A DNA stretch of 64,000 nt, from positions 2,604,001 to 2,668,000 of the forward strand of contig NZ_CP094467.1 of the NCBI RefSeq assembly GCF_023347235.1, written 5' to 3'. Under the pieces are notes generated by a model. The model searched no databases and had not been told where the DNA came from. It saw only the letters and a program-made list of their open reading frames with translations. Below are positions 34,976 to 43,149 of this stretch, piece by piece (positions within the stretch are counted from its first letter, which is position 1; each line of letters opens with the position of its first letter). The DNA comes from Faecalibacterium sp. I4-1-79 (GTDB lineage: Bacteria > Bacillota > Clostridia > Oscillospirales > Ruminococcaceae). A program made the translations under genes and the position numbers.

Positions 34976-35722
34976 TTACCCCACCTCCTTTTTCTCAAAC
35001 CATCTTGCAGTTAAAAATGACAGCGCCGCAAACCAGGCCAGCGAAATGACCAATACAAGTATAATCATCCAAAATGCCATTGCCGTACTCTGATCTGCAA
35101 CCGGCTCACCATTAGGCAAAATACCTAACACGGAAATCATAAGATGCGGCACCCAACTATACGGGCAGATCATCCACAAAGAGGTTGTAGCCGTGAAAAT
35201 CCCTAAAACGCTTCCAAGTCCGGCATTAAGAATAACCGTGACAAAGATACCAACTTTTTTTGATAACCATAAGCACAGCGGAACTTCCCATAGGCTTGCA
35301 ATGACAATACAAGCTGTTCCGGCCGCAGCCTGCCAAATTCCGATTGTCAGGGGAATTTCGTTGATAACTAATATTGCAAAACCGCCCAACAGATTTAGCG
35401 CCAGGAAAATGAAATTCCCCACACAGGAGTAAATACCGGCCACTCCAATTTTTGCTTTCCAGACTTTGTTCTGCGAAACAGGCAATGAAGCAACGGCACG
35501 ATATTTTAGTTTGCCATTATCCCGCTGTTCAATCAAGGCACAGGTGAGCGTAAGGAATCCAGGATAAAGCAGGATATACCACCAATTATAAGAATTGAGC
35601 TGGAACCAAAGAGGGGCAAAAAAGTTCATAAGCGCCGTTACAAACGGGGCCAGAACGATCAGCGTTTTTGTGAAAGTTCTCTTATGCTTTAGGTTCTCTG
35701 CCTGAATATATGCCATCTCCAT
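34976..35722 (-). CDS. Lantibiotic immunity ABC transporter permease (MutE/SpaE-like)
   Basis: The 248-aa protein has six membrane segments, with the N-terminal pattern QAENLKHKRTFTKTLIVLAP found in MutE/EpiE/SpaE permeases. It is the first of two consecutive, unequal permeases, which is diagnostic of FEG immunity transporters. Its ATG follows the ATPase stop directly. Confidence 0.86.
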   Translation of the reverse strand: MEMAYIQAENLKHKRTFTKTLIVLAPFVTALMNFFAPLWFQLNSYNWWYILLYPGFLTLTCALIEQRDNGKLKYRAVASLPVSQNKVWKAKIGVAGIYSCVGNFIFLALNLLGGFAILVINEIPLTIGIWQAAAGTACIVIASLWEVPLCLWLSKKVGIFVTVILNAGLGSVLGIFTATTSLWMICPYSWVPHLMISVLGILPNGEPVADQSTAMAFWMIILVLVISLAWFAALSFLTARWFEKKEVG

Positions 35723-36427
35723 TTAATATCTCTCCTTACCATTTCTGCGAATAACATCCATAAAGAGTTGTTCCAAATCTTCACCGGCGCGAAGCTCTCC
35801 CTCATATCCAAGGACGCCGCCAGCAATGATACCCACATGATCTACAATCTGCTGGACTTCTGACAGAATATGGCTGGACAAAATAACTGTAATCCCTTTG
35901 CAGGGAAAAGAGCGAATTAACTCTCGAAGTTCCTCAATCCCTAAAGGGTCAAGGCCGTTAGTCGGTTCATCCAGAATCAAAAGCTGGGGACTGTTCAGCA
36001 ATGCAATAGCAATACCAAGCCGCTGCTTCATACCAAGAGAAAACTGCCCGGCCCGTTTCTTGCCGGTATTCGTGAGCCGGACAATTTGCAATACCTCGTT
36101 AATTCGTGCATCGTCCAGGCCGAGCAATGTAGTTCTGACTTTGAGATTTTCGTATGCAGTCAGATTTTCGTAAAGCGGGGGCATCTCAATCAAAGCACCG
36201 ATATGCTCCAGATCATTCCGCTTCCACGGGTGGCCGTCAAACTCGATGCTTCCCGATGTGGGGCGCAAAATGCCGGTGAGCATTTTTAAGATCGTGGATT
36301 TGCCAGCCCCGTTCGGCCCCAGCAGACCATAAACCGAGTTGCGCCGGATGTTCAGTGACACATTGTTTACCGCCATTTGCCCCTTGAAATTTTTGCAGAG
36401 GTCAGTCGTTTTCAAAATCATATCCAT
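35723..36427 (-). CDS. Lantibiotic immunity ABC transporter ATPase (MutF/SpaF-like)
   Basis: The start at 36427 (MDMILKTTDL) has GAAAGGAC upstream; the longer frame is unsupported. The 234-aa ATPase shows Walker A GPNGAGKSTI, signature FSLGMKQRLGIA, and Walker B LLILDEPTNGLDP. It is the first gene of the operon ATPase-permease-permease-lipoprotein-regulator-kinase. No lantibiotic precursor, modification or export genes lie in the window, so this is a stand-alone resistance cassette, like C. difficile cpr. Confidence 0.92.
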   Translation of the reverse strand: MDMILKTTDLCKNFKGQMAVNNVSLNIRRNSVYGLLGPNGAGKSTILKMLTGILRPTSGSIEFDGHPWKRNDLEHIGALIEMPPLYENLTAYENLKVRTTLLGLDDARINEVLQIVRLTNTGKKRAGQFSLGMKQRLGIAIALLNSPQLLILDEPTNGLDPLGIEELRELIRSFPCKGITVILSSHILSEVQQIVDHVGIIAGGVLGYEGELRAGEDLEQLFMDVIRRNGKERY

Positions 36428-36458
36428 ATAATCAAGTCCTTTCTTTGATTTTACGGAT

Positions 36459-36493
36459 AGCATACCGGGCAATTTTGAAGATTTCATAAAGAT
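36459..36493 (-). promoter_or_regulatory. Promoter and response-regulator box of the immunity operon
   Basis: On the minus strand ATCTT-N6-ATCTT (36493-36478) precedes TATGCT (36464-36459) by 13 bp. Direct pentamers at 11-bp period replacing a -35 are typical of SpaR/PhoB-class activators. It lies about 35 bp upstream of the ATPase start. Confidence 0.65.
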
Positions 36494-36556
36494 TCCCGAA
36501 AACAGAATATGAACAATACACCGTAACCGTGGAGCATATCGCAACAAAGCACCAAC

Positions 36557-36669
36557 CTACGCATTTAGGGCCTTAAAAAGCCCTATATTTCAAGGTTTTT
36601 CCCGCATAGTCGGCGGGGTATGTGAGTGTTTTATCCTATCCCCGCCATAGTGCCGCTCTAAATGCGTAG
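36557..36669 (+). repeat. Structured repeat R1 (113 nt)
   Basis: It is bounded by a perfect 12-bp inverted repeat (CTACGCATTTAG and CTAAATGCGTAG). Inside are TTTCAAGG.TT.TCCCGCA and TTTATCCTATCCCCG, both shared with R2 (37112-37222). The two copies lie in the same orientation on either side of the small HTH gene. R1 can fold as one long-range stem with internal hairpins (GGGC...GCCC; CGGCGGGG...CCCCGCC). Confidence 0.65.
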
Positions 36670-36758
36670 AATTTACCAACAGAAAATCGCCGGTTTCTCT
36701 GGCTCCATACTCCCAGATATGGTATCATGGAAAAAATCAATCTGACGGGGGTATCAGG

Positions 36759-36995
36759 ATGGACGGACAAGAAAAGCTGCTGGACTATGAAACAATCAAA
36801 GCCGCCGTTGCCGGTGAGAAGTGGGCCACAGAAAAGGTGCTGGCCCACTATGCGGACTACATCGACGAGCTTTCCACGGTGGAGATCAGGCAGCCGGGCG
36901 GCAAAGTGAAAAAAGTCATTGACGAGGATATGCGGCAGCACATTTCCTTAAAACTGCTGGAAGCGTTGCCGAGCTTCCCGCTGGAACAAGAATAA
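36759..36995 (+). CDS. Small helix-turn-helix protein of conjugative elements
   Basis: The 78-aa protein (LLDYETIKAAVAGEKWATEK, then YIDELSTVEIRQPGGKVKKV) fits the short HTH_16-type proteins that precede sigma-like genes in Tn916-family elements. A G-rich GGGGGTATCAGG precedes the ATG. Its usual partner sigma gene survives only as a fragment at 39473. A hairpin (CCCCCGAAACAG with CTGTTTCGGGGG, 37048-37094) follows as terminator. Confidence 0.72.
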   Translation: MDGQEKLLDYETIKAAVAGEKWATEKVLAHYADYIDELSTVEIRQPGGKVKKVIDEDMRQHISLKLLEALPSFPLEQE

Positions 36996-37047
36996 CGATC
37001 AAGAGGGCTGCACCCTCTTACGCCGCTTTGCGGCTATCACCTGCACA

Positions 37048-37094
37048 CCCCCGAAACAGATACACCCGCTGCGCGTCTGTACCTGTTTCGGGGG
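37048..37094 (+). terminator. Hairpin after the HTH gene
   Basis: A 12-bp perfect stem (CCCCCGAAACAG/CTGTTTCGGGGG) with a 23-nt loop. No T-run follows closely, so termination is plausible rather than certain. Confidence 0.5.
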
Positions 37095-37111
37095 CTAATA
37101 ATGACTGTAAC

Positions 37112-37222
37112 CTACGCCTTTCGGGGCTGATAACCGCCAGTTTCAAGGCTTCTCCCGCACGTTTGCAGAGGTGGGCGAATACTTTATCCTATCCCCGTCA
37201 ATACTGGGTTCTAAATGCGTAG
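37112..37222 (+). repeat. Structured repeat R2 (111 nt)
   Basis: Second copy of the 36557-36669 repeat. The ends pair with two mismatches (CTACGCCTTTCG with CTAAATGCGTAG). Conserved islands are AACCTACGC, TTTCAAGG.TT.TCCCGCA, TTTATCCTATCCCCG and CTAAATGCGTAG; the sequences between them differ. This suggests selection on structure or a binding site. Confidence 0.65.
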
Positions 37223-37233
37223 GAACAGGCAAA

Positions 37234-37281
37234 AAGAAAAGACGCCGGACGCAAGCGGCCACATGGCCGCCGCGCCCGGCG
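37234..37281 (-). terminator. Terminator of the TTRAP-like gene
   Basis: GACGCCGG..GCGGCC pairs with GGCCGC..CCGGCGTC, and the minus strand runs into TTTTCTTTTTG. It ends the leftward pair of genes at 37293 and 37499. Confidence 0.8.
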
Positions 37282-37292
37282 TCTGCTGTTAT

Positions 37293-37502
37293 TTATTCGT
37301 TCTCGTCTGTGAAATAGAATTTCTGGCTGTCATAGTCAGAATCCGTCATACGTTTCAGCTTGGAAAGGGTCTGCTGGGCCAGCGTCCACATATCCCCGTC
37401 CATGCCCGGCATGGCTGCGGTGATCTTGCCTATCGTCCTGCGTCGGTCTGCGTTGTGGTACATACAGATCAAATTTTCTTCTTCCACGGTAAAGTGCATC
37501 AT
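37293..37502 (-). CDS. Transposon-transfer assisting-like protein
   Basis: The 69-aa protein begins MMHFTVEEENLICMYHN and contains MPGMDGDMWTLAQQTLSKLK. This resembles the small TTRAP-type proteins of conjugative elements; function is poorly known. The ATG overlaps the stop of the preceding gene. It is a remnant passenger of a larger conjugative module. Confidence 0.65.
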   Translation of the reverse strand: MMHFTVEEENLICMYHNADRRRTIGKITAAMPGMDGDMWTLAQQTLSKLKRMTDSDYDSQKFYFTDENE

Positions 37503-37864
37503 TCCTCATACCTCCAATTCATTTTTCTTGGTTCTGGCCGCCGCCTTTTTCGGGCTGGTGCCTGTTTGCTGTCGGCAAGCTGCTTGCGGATAGATGGCCG
37601 GGGCTTGCGAATACTCACATCACGGCGCTCATCTTTGTTAATCATGGCATATACCCCGTGTCGGTCTTTTATGCTGGTAAAGCACAGGGACTTATAGGGC
37701 AGCATGGCAAAGAGCCGGTCATTGTCCTTGGTGGAAGCCAGTGCGTCAAAGTGCGGTGAGATCTCCACCATAAAATGTGTCTTGTTGGGGCTGTTGGGCG
37801 CGGACAGATCTTTCAGCTTATCCACGATGCGTCGGGCCTCGGTTTCAATCCGGCTGTCATGCAA
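37499..37864 (-). pseudogene. N-terminally truncated conjugative-element protein
   Basis: The frame (121 aa from a TTG) continues in-frame upstream as RERTAKAHVTAL before running into a topoisomerase III fragment. It therefore lacks its native start and ribosome site. It shows FMVEISPHFDALAS and a basic tail RKRRRPEP. I cannot assign the family. Confidence 0.5.
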
Positions 37865-37892
37865 AGCCGTAACGTGGGCTTTGGCTGTCCGT

Positions 37893-37940
37893 TCTCGGAT
37901 AGGTCAGCAGCTTCTTTTCATACAGCGTTTGGGCATAGTC
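37893..37940 (-). pseudogene. DNA topoisomerase III (topB) fragment
   Basis: A 48-bp piece on the minus strand encodes DYAQTLYEKKLLTYPRTDS. This is the active-site neighbourhood of TopB (catalytic Tyr in LTYPRTD). It is joined on one side to the truncated gene 37499-37864 and on the other to the ABC transporter fragment on the opposite strand. Confidence 0.7.
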
Positions 37941-37942
37941 GG

Positions 37943-38626
37943 GTCAGTTTTACCATTGCCGAAAAAACGACTACGGCCATTGTCGGCCCTTCCGGGGCAG
38001 GAAAGACAACGATGTGCAACCTGATTGCCCGTTTTTGGGATGTGAATGCCGGGAAGATTACCATAGGCGGTACGGATGTACGAGATTTCAAGCTGGACAG
38101 CCTGATGAAGAATATCTCGATGGTGTTCCAGAGCGTATACCTATTTGCAGATACGATTGAGAACAATATCAAGTTTGGCTGCCCGGATGCTACCCATGAA
38201 CAAGTGGTTGAAGCGGCGAAAAAGGCTTGCTACCATAACTTTATTTCTGCCCTACCGGATGGCTATGACACCGTGATTGGCGAGGGAGGCGGTACTTTGT
38301 CCGGCGGCGAGAAACAGCGGATTTCCATCGCCCGCGCCATGCTGAAGGACGCACCTATCATCATTTTGGACGAGGCAACAAGCAGCGTTGACCCGGAGAA
38401 TGAGGATGAATTGCAGCGGGCTATCGAGGCATTGACCCATGACAAGACCATCATCATGATTGCCCACCGTCTGAAAACCGTCCGCAACGCCGATCAGATC
38501 CTTGTACTGGACAACGCTCATATCGTCCAGCGCGGCACTCATGCGGAGCTGATCCAGCAAAAGGGCCTGTATGCCGATTTTGTATCGGCCAGACAGGAGG
38601 CCATCGGCTGGAAGCTGGCTCAGTAA
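37943..38626 (+). pseudogene. ABC exporter C-terminal fragment (ATPase domain only)
   Basis: The frame opens mid-domain at VSFTIAEKTTTAIVGPSGAG. It carries the complete nucleotide-binding domain: Walker A GPSGAGKTT, signature LSGGEKQRIS, Walker B IIILDEATSSVDPE. The membrane domain is missing, cut at the junction with the topB fragment near 37941. Such half-exporters are about 570-600 aa when intact. A regulator gene follows 11 bp later. Confidence 0.82.
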
Positions 38627-38637
38627 AGGAGGTTCAG

Positions 38638-39009
38638 ATGAAACTTCATGCGTCCGGGGAGGACTACATGGAAACCATCCTTGTTCTCCAAAAGAAACTC
38701 GGTATGGTGCGCTCCGTAGATGTAGCCCGGCACATGGAGGTGTCAAAACCCAGCGTGTGACATTCAGTGGCTACCTTGCGGGACGGCGGCTTTCTCACTA
38801 TGGACGAAGATCACTTTCTCCATCTGACCGATGTAGGCCGCGAGGTTGCCGAAAAAATCTTCGAGCGACACTGCTTCTTTACCGAGCAGCTTATCGCCGC
38901 AGGCGTTGACCCCAGGACTGCGGAGGCTGACGCCTGCCGGATTGAACACATCATCAGCGATGAGAGCTTTTCACGGCTGAAAGAGGCAGCCAAACAGGAA
39001 CAAACCTAA
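38638..39009 (+). pseudogene. DtxR/MntR-type regulator with in-frame TGA
   Basis: AGGAGG precedes the ATG. The frame MKLHASGEDYMETILVLQKK continues to HMEVSKPSV, meets TGA at 38758-38760, then goes on HSVATLRDGGFLTMDED to 39009. Relatives, as I recall, have Cys (TGC) at this point of the recognition helix, so a TGC to TGA change is likely. The second half has DtxR features (ERHCFFTEQLIAAGV, EADACRIEHIIS). Only 40 residues are made without readthrough. Confidence 0.78.
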
Positions 39010-39205
39010 ACCAAATAAGACAAGCGATCCTGCCCCGCAAGACGAGGAAAGAAAAAAACCGTTGCAGGGCAGGCAGCTTCGTGCGCCCATAATGGATTTT
39101 CAAGGACTGCGGCGGTTTTGAGTACATCAAGGCCGCCGTTCCTTATGCCCCCAACAAAGGAGTGACGACTACACGCTGACACGGCGGCTTTAGGAGGGAG
39201 CCGCC

Positions 39206-39292
39206 GTGAAGCAAAGACAGCTTCGACATAATTCGGCAGGAATTTACCTGTCAAAAAAGCCTGACCGTCAATCGGCCCCCATCTGCTTATGA
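39206..39292 (+). CDS. Possible 28-residue peptide
   Basis: A GTG start follows GGAGGG by 7 nt. The frame reads VKQRQLRHNSAGIYLSKKP and stops at 39292. It may be a leader peptide or a degraded gene start in the conjugative-element remains. The sequence 39010-39205 shows nothing else I recognise. Confidence 0.25.
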   Translation: MKQRQLRHNSAGIYLSKKPDRQSAPICL

Positions 39293-39341
39293 ACAGGCAC
39301 TATCGTGGCTGGTCTATAAGCGTCATAAGTCCTCTTTTAGC

Positions 39342-39374
39342 AGCGCCAGCCGCCGTTCTTCGGATGCTGGCGCT
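39342..39374. terminator. Hairpin terminator candidate
   Basis: AGCGCCAGC pairs with GCTGGCGCT (9 bp) and is followed by TTTTG. Confidence 0.6.
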
Positions 39375-39472
39375 TTTGCTTGTCGTTTTTTCGGGAATTT
39401 CCCCGAAAGGTGTCGCTCACCGCCTTCATTTCGGTTCACCCGTCAACCCGTGAATCGAAATGGAGGTACATA

Positions 39473-39547
39473 ATGCAGAAGATCAATCTTCGGGAACTGT
39501 ATACAGACAACCTCCTGCATTATAGAATCCCGAAAACTTCCAGATAA
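39473..39547 (+). pseudogene. 5' fragment of an ICE sigma factor gene
   Basis: ATGGAGG precedes an ATG that opens MQKINLRELYTDN and stops after 24 codons. The first nine residues match the start of the sigma-70-like gene that follows the HTH gene in Tn916-family elements. The rest is lost at a deletion junction near 39510. A hairpin (GAAAACTTCC with GGAAGTTTT, 39532-39569) lies at the break. Confidence 0.5.
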
Positions 39548-39687
39548 TCAATATTATCGGAAGTTTTATGCCGCAATGACCTTTAAGGTTAAACCTCTCC
39601 AATTATTACTATACCACGACTTGATTCGGTGGGCAACAAGACATATCAGTATTTTTTCGAAATGCTCTTAATATCTTCCAAGCATGA

Positions 39688-39741
39688 AAAGCACCCCTGC
39701 CAATCTATGTGTCATCGCACATTTCATTGGCAGGGGTGCTT
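39688..39741. terminator. Terminator near the right end of element 1
   Basis: AAGCACCCCTGCCAAT pairs perfectly (16 bp) with ATTGGCAGGGGTGCTT. Equivalent hairpins sit about 200 bp from the att core in remnant X (22651-22692) and element 2 (47087-47123). They may insulate the elements from each other. Confidence 0.75.
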
Positions 39742-39790
39742 GTGTTTATTGTAGGCTGCTTTCCGTTTTACTGATGCAAATTATCAAATT

Positions 39791-39810
39791 TGGTGGTAAG
39801 TTGGTGGTAA
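39791..39810 (+). repeat. Right-end arm repeats of element 1
   Basis: Two GGTGGTAA repeats in tandem (TGGTGGTAAG, TTGGTGGTAA), matching those beside the integrase at 23021-23053. Confidence 0.65.
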
Positions 39811-39874
39811 ATCCACGTTGTTCCAGTATCGAGCGCCACAATTTCAAACGAAACAAAGCCATTTTTTGCGTTTT

Positions 39875-39901
39875 ACTGCTCAATCGGCTTCATCGTGGGG
39901 A
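39875..39901. repeat. Attachment site copy 2 (junction of elements 1 and 2)
   Basis: 27-bp lysS-terminus core, identical to the copies at 22877 and 47309. Confidence 0.9.
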
Positions 39902-40030
39902 CAGGTCAAGGAACACGCATGAAAGGCTTTATATTCCATTATAAGCCTACTCATGCGGCTTCCTTTTTGCCCCGTCCGTACGTTACCCTACGAAACTCTC
40001 CACAAGTTACCGAGGATTTGGTGTAAAAGT

Positions 40031-40052
40031 GGTGTAGTGGTTGGTGTAGTAC
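40031..40052 (+). repeat. Integrase arm-type repeats of element 2 (left end)
   Basis: GGTGTAGTGG (40031) and GGTGTAGTAC (40043), with a weaker GGTGTAAAAG just before. GGTGTAGTTG and GGTGTAGTAC recur at 47226-47246, at the other end. Confidence 0.65.
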
Positions 40053-40055
40053 GGC

Positions 40056-41288
40056 TCAGATGGAAATGCCCAGCTTACCGTTCAATTTTTCAAAGGAATG
40101 GGTCTTGGCTTCCTTGGTGGCTTCTGCGTAAATCTCCATAGTCGTTTTGATGTCCCGGTGTCCCATGATGTCCTGAATAATCTTCAGGTTGGTTTCATTT
40201 TCACACAACCGAGTGCAGAACGTATGCCGGAGATTGTGGCAGGAGAAAGGCGGCAGCAGTTCGGGTTCGCGCTTCTGCTTTTCCGCTTTTTCCAGTTCGG
40301 CTTCGTTGTAGGCAACGCTGATGCGCTTGATAGCACGGTTGACGGTCTGCGGATTCTGCGGCTGACCGAAGCGGTTCAGGAACACAAAGTCCGAGATGCC
40401 GTCGATTTCGTACTCACACACCAGTTCCAGCTCCTGCTGGTTGGCTCGTTCCTGCTCCAACACTTTCCGAACTTCGGGCAATATGGGAATTGCCCGTTTG
40501 CCTGCGGCAGTTTTGGGCGTGGACATGGTGAAGTAGCAGCCACCGACTTCATGGTCATGGTAGACCAAATTGTGCTGAATGGTAATAAACCCGCTCTCAA
40601 AGTCGATGTCACTCCAGCACAGACCCACCGTTTCCGAAATACGGCATCCCGTACCCAGCATGAAGGCGAATATCGGGAGCCAGTGCTGGAACTTCGGCGT
40701 TTTCTTGATGAAGGTCAGGAACGCCTGCTGCTGCGGCAGGGTCAGGGCGTGACGCTTGGGCGTTTCGTACTGGTGGGCGGCTTTGATTGCCGTCAGGACA
40801 CCATCCGTGGGATTCACACGGATGTACTCATCGTCCACCGCCACCGCAAAGACCTGATGCAGAACATTCTGGATGGTTTCCAGCGTGTTCAGTGCCATCT
40901 TGCCGTTGCGAACGATGCCGTTATAATAGCTGCGGATATCCGATTTGCGGATGTCCTTGAGCTTCATCATGCCGATCTCATCCCGGACGAACCGATTGTA
41001 CATATAAACGTAATTGGCGAAGGTATGCTCTTTCAAGCCCACTTTGTTCTTACGCCACAGTTCAAACAGGTCGTTCAGGGTCAGATTGCACTCCGGCATA
41101 CGGATGCCTTCTGCCAAGTCGTGCTGGATTTTCTCTTCCTTTTCCCGCAGCCCCTCCAAGGTTGCATCATAGATGGTGTGGCGTTTGCCATTTTTCGCCG
41201 TCCAACGGTACATATACAGCCCGTCACTCTTGCGATAGGTCTCGCCATCCTTCAAAACACGGCCTTTATTATCTTTTCTTCTCTGCAT
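40056..41288 (-). CDS. int: Tyrosine-type site-specific integrase of element 2
   Basis: The 410-aa integrase is of the same family as that of element 1. The arm-binding domain starts MQRRKDNKGRVLKDGE. The catalytic set is Arg in GTGCRISETVGLCW, HNLRHTFCTRL, MGHRDIKTT and Tyr in EIYAEAT. AAGGAG stands 7 nt before the ATG at 41288; upstream frame is unsupported. The gene ends 4 bp from the arm repeats. It targets the same lysS core as element 1 but has different arm sites. Confidence 0.95.
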   Translation of the reverse strand: MQRRKDNKGRVLKDGETYRKSDGLYMYRWTAKNGKRHTIYDATLEGLREKEEKIQHDLAEGIRMPECNLTLNDLFELWRKNKVGLKEHTFANYVYMYNRFVRDEIGMMKLKDIRKSDIRSYYNGIVRNGKMALNTLETIQNVLHQVFAVAVDDEYIRVNPTDGVLTAIKAAHQYETPKRHALTLPQQQAFLTFIKKTPKFQHWLPIFAFMLGTGCRISETVGLCWSDIDFESGFITIQHNLVYHDHEVGGCYFTMSTPKTAAGKRAIPILPEVRKVLEQERANQQELELVCEYEIDGISDFVFLNRFGQPQNPQTVNRAIKRISVAYNEAELEKAEKQKREPELLPPFSCHNLRHTFCTRLCENETNLKIIQDIMGHRDIKTTMEIYAEATKEAKTHSFEKLNGKLGISI

Positions 41289-41394
41289 ATAAATCTCCTT
41301 TTCGCTCACAAGATGATGAAAAGGAGCCTTACACCACGAGTATACCATGGTGCAAGACTCCCTGCAACATCAAACGGTCAATTTTCACACCGCA

Positions 41395-41589
41395 TCAGAT
41401 CGAGAATGCCTTATCCAGATATTCGTCCAGCTTACGGCGTTTGATAAGCCGTTTGGTTCCGTTCCAAAGGACGAACTTGCATTCATCGCTATCGGTCATC
41501 GACCGCAGTTTATTGACACCGATCCCGGAGTATGCCGCCGCTTCCTCCAAGGTCAGATTGCTCTTTTGCCAGATAGGAACTTCTTTCAC
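41395..41589 (-). CDS. xis: Excisionase
   Basis: The 64-aa winged-helix protein reads KEVPIWQKSNLTLEEAAAYS and ends LIKRRKLDEYLDKAFSI, a Tn916-type Xis. A GTG start at 41589 has GGAGGT upstream; another GTG four codons earlier is possible. It bends DNA at the element ends and directs excision. It is intact, unlike the xis of element 1. Confidence 0.88.
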   Translation of the reverse strand: MKEVPIWQKSNLTLEEAAAYSGIGVNKLRSMTDSDECKFVLWNGTKRLIKRRKLDEYLDKAFSI

Positions 41590-41673
41590 TTGCACCTCCA
41601 CTTCCTTGTAACCGGGTGTCTGTGACCGGGCAGGAAATTTCCAGTCCTGCCCCAGACTGTTCCCGATGGGGTG

Positions 41674-42921
41674 TCAAATCTCCGAATACTCTCCCTTTGT
41701 TCGAGGTTGTGCGGTGGGCTTGTGCGTCTGCTCTGCCTGCAAGCGGTTCAGCAGTTGCAGAACAGAATCCCGTGCTTTTTCCTTGATCTGCTCCTTGCCT
41801 TTCTGCCGGACTTCCGGCTTCAGCAGGGCTTCCTGCAAACGGGCAGAGGCGGTCTGCATCGTCTTGAGGAACTTGTTCAGAATACCGTCCAGATGCTTGG
41901 CAGTGTACTCCCGTGTAGCCTGTGGTGCTTTGCGCTCCGGCGATAACACCCACTTTTTCGTGTCCTCGATCATCCGCATATCTTCCTTCCGGGTCTCAGT
42001 GCGCACTACGTCCGTCACGACCTCCACTGCCTTGTCGTAGGCCGCAGCCGAAACATCTTCCAGCAAGGTCTCCATATCCGAAACTTTCAGGGTCAGCTCG
42101 TCCAGCCTGTCCTGCTGGGCGGCAAGCTGCTCCTTTTGCTTGGCAAGGATAAAATCCTGCTTTTCCAGATACTTGCGGTTGCCGTACTCTGCTTCTTCCT
42201 CCAGATCCAGCCCATGCCGTTTTGCAATCTCGAACAGCATCTTCCGGCAGGCTGCATCAAAGGTGATCTTGCGGTTATTTCGGCGACTGAGAGACTTGTT
42301 TGGGTCAGGCAGGTCGAAGCCCAACGCTTCCAGTGCCTTTTCCTGTTGGGGAGCTAACTCGCCATACTTGTTCTCACAGTCGAACACATGACGCTCGTGG
42401 ATATGAGGTGTGCTTTCGTCCAGATGCAGCGCCCAGTCCAGCACATGAACATGGTCGCCATACTTGGCTTTGAACTCCTCGATGAACTCCGTGACGATGT
42501 TCAGCAAGTCCTCTGCCGAAGCGTGTTCGTCCAGCGTCCCAAGCTGGTAGATAGTCTCCTCCGGGCAGGTCTTGCGGCTGGATAGCAGGTCAGGAATGGA
42601 GCGGTTGCGTTCGGTGTGCCGGATCTTGGCGTTGCGCTCGTTCTGCCTTTCGATGAACTCCGAATAGTGGCTCTCGTAGAATTGCCGTTCCACATCCGAG
42701 AAGGTTGCTGCCAGATCATTCGGGTTTTGTGGGTCGAGAGCCGAACGGAAGCCATGGAAGCAGTCCCAGTAGATGTTGACCTTGGCTCGTTCGGGGTCGA
42801 TGTGCTCGCTGTTGGTGAGGTTGAAACTTCGGTCATTGTGTTTGGGGTTATAGGTGCCGTGGGTTCCGGCTCGTCCGTTGTGTCGTGTTAATTTCAGATA
42901 AACATCCCTCCATTTCAACAT
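41674..42921 (-). CDS. Relaxase of element 2 (MOBV-like, plasmid recombination type)
   Basis: The protein is about 415 aa. The N-terminal signature NGRAGTHGTYNPKHNDRSF and the metal site LDESTPHIHERHVF (HxDExTPHxH form) mark a MOBV/Pre-type relaxase. The C-terminal third is coiled coil (KEQLAAQQDRLDELTLKVSD). The start is uncertain: ATG at 42921 is the nearest in-frame Met before the conserved region, but the best ribosome site (GGAGGG) lies just inside it. The candidate oriT is upstream. Confidence 0.83.
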   Translation of the reverse strand: MLKWRDVYLKLTRHNGRAGTHGTYNPKHNDRSFNLTNSEHIDPERAKVNIYWDCFHGFRSALDPQNPNDLAATFSDVERQFYESHYSEFIERQNERNAKIRHTERNRSIPDLLSSRKTCPEETIYQLGTLDEHASAEDLLNIVTEFIEEFKAKYGDHVHVLDWALHLDESTPHIHERHVFDCENKYGELAPQQEKALEALGFDLPDPNKSLSRRNNRKITFDAACRKMLFEIAKRHGLDLEEEAEYGNRKYLEKQDFILAKQKEQLAAQQDRLDELTLKVSDMETLLEDVSAAAYDKAVEVVTDVVRTETRKEDMRMIEDTKKWVLSPERKAPQATREYTAKHLDGILNKFLKTMQTASARLQEALLKPEVRQKGKEQIKEKARDSVLQLLNRLQAEQTHKPTAQPRTKGEYSEI

Positions 42922-43149
42922 CTTGGCGGGGTGGGTGCGCAGCAGCTTTGCTGCTGAATCTGCCGCAGGCAGTGCGCCAGATAATACCCAGTAGGATATG
43001 ACGCAAGGCATCATATCACTGGGGCAAAGGACTGCGTCCTCTGCACTCTTGCTCCGGGCAAGCTGTCCAGAAAACAGCTCGTCCGGTTTTTCAGAGGGTC
43101 ATTTTGACCCTCTGATTTTGGCAAACTGTCAACCTGACACTTTGCCAAT

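Larger units (their letters stand above)
22877..39901. mobile_element. Integrative mobilizable element 1 (about 17.0 kb)
   Basis: It is bounded by the lysS-core repeats at 22877 and 39875. Near the left end are GTGGTAA repeats (23021-23053) and the integrase operon; the right end carries TGGTGGTAAG/TTGGTGGTAA (39791-39810). It encodes integrase, YhcG-type nuclease, broken xis, VapE-like ATPase, CHC2 primase, MobC and a relaxase, but no type IV secretion genes. It should therefore need a helper to move. Cargo is a lantibiotic-immunity cassette and remains of another conjugative element. Confidence 0.85.

Noticed and set aside
38758-38760. Selenocysteine at the TGA of the DtxR-type gene
   Set aside because: No SECIS-like hairpin is evident just downstream, and the neighbouring genes are broken too, so decay is the simpler explanation.
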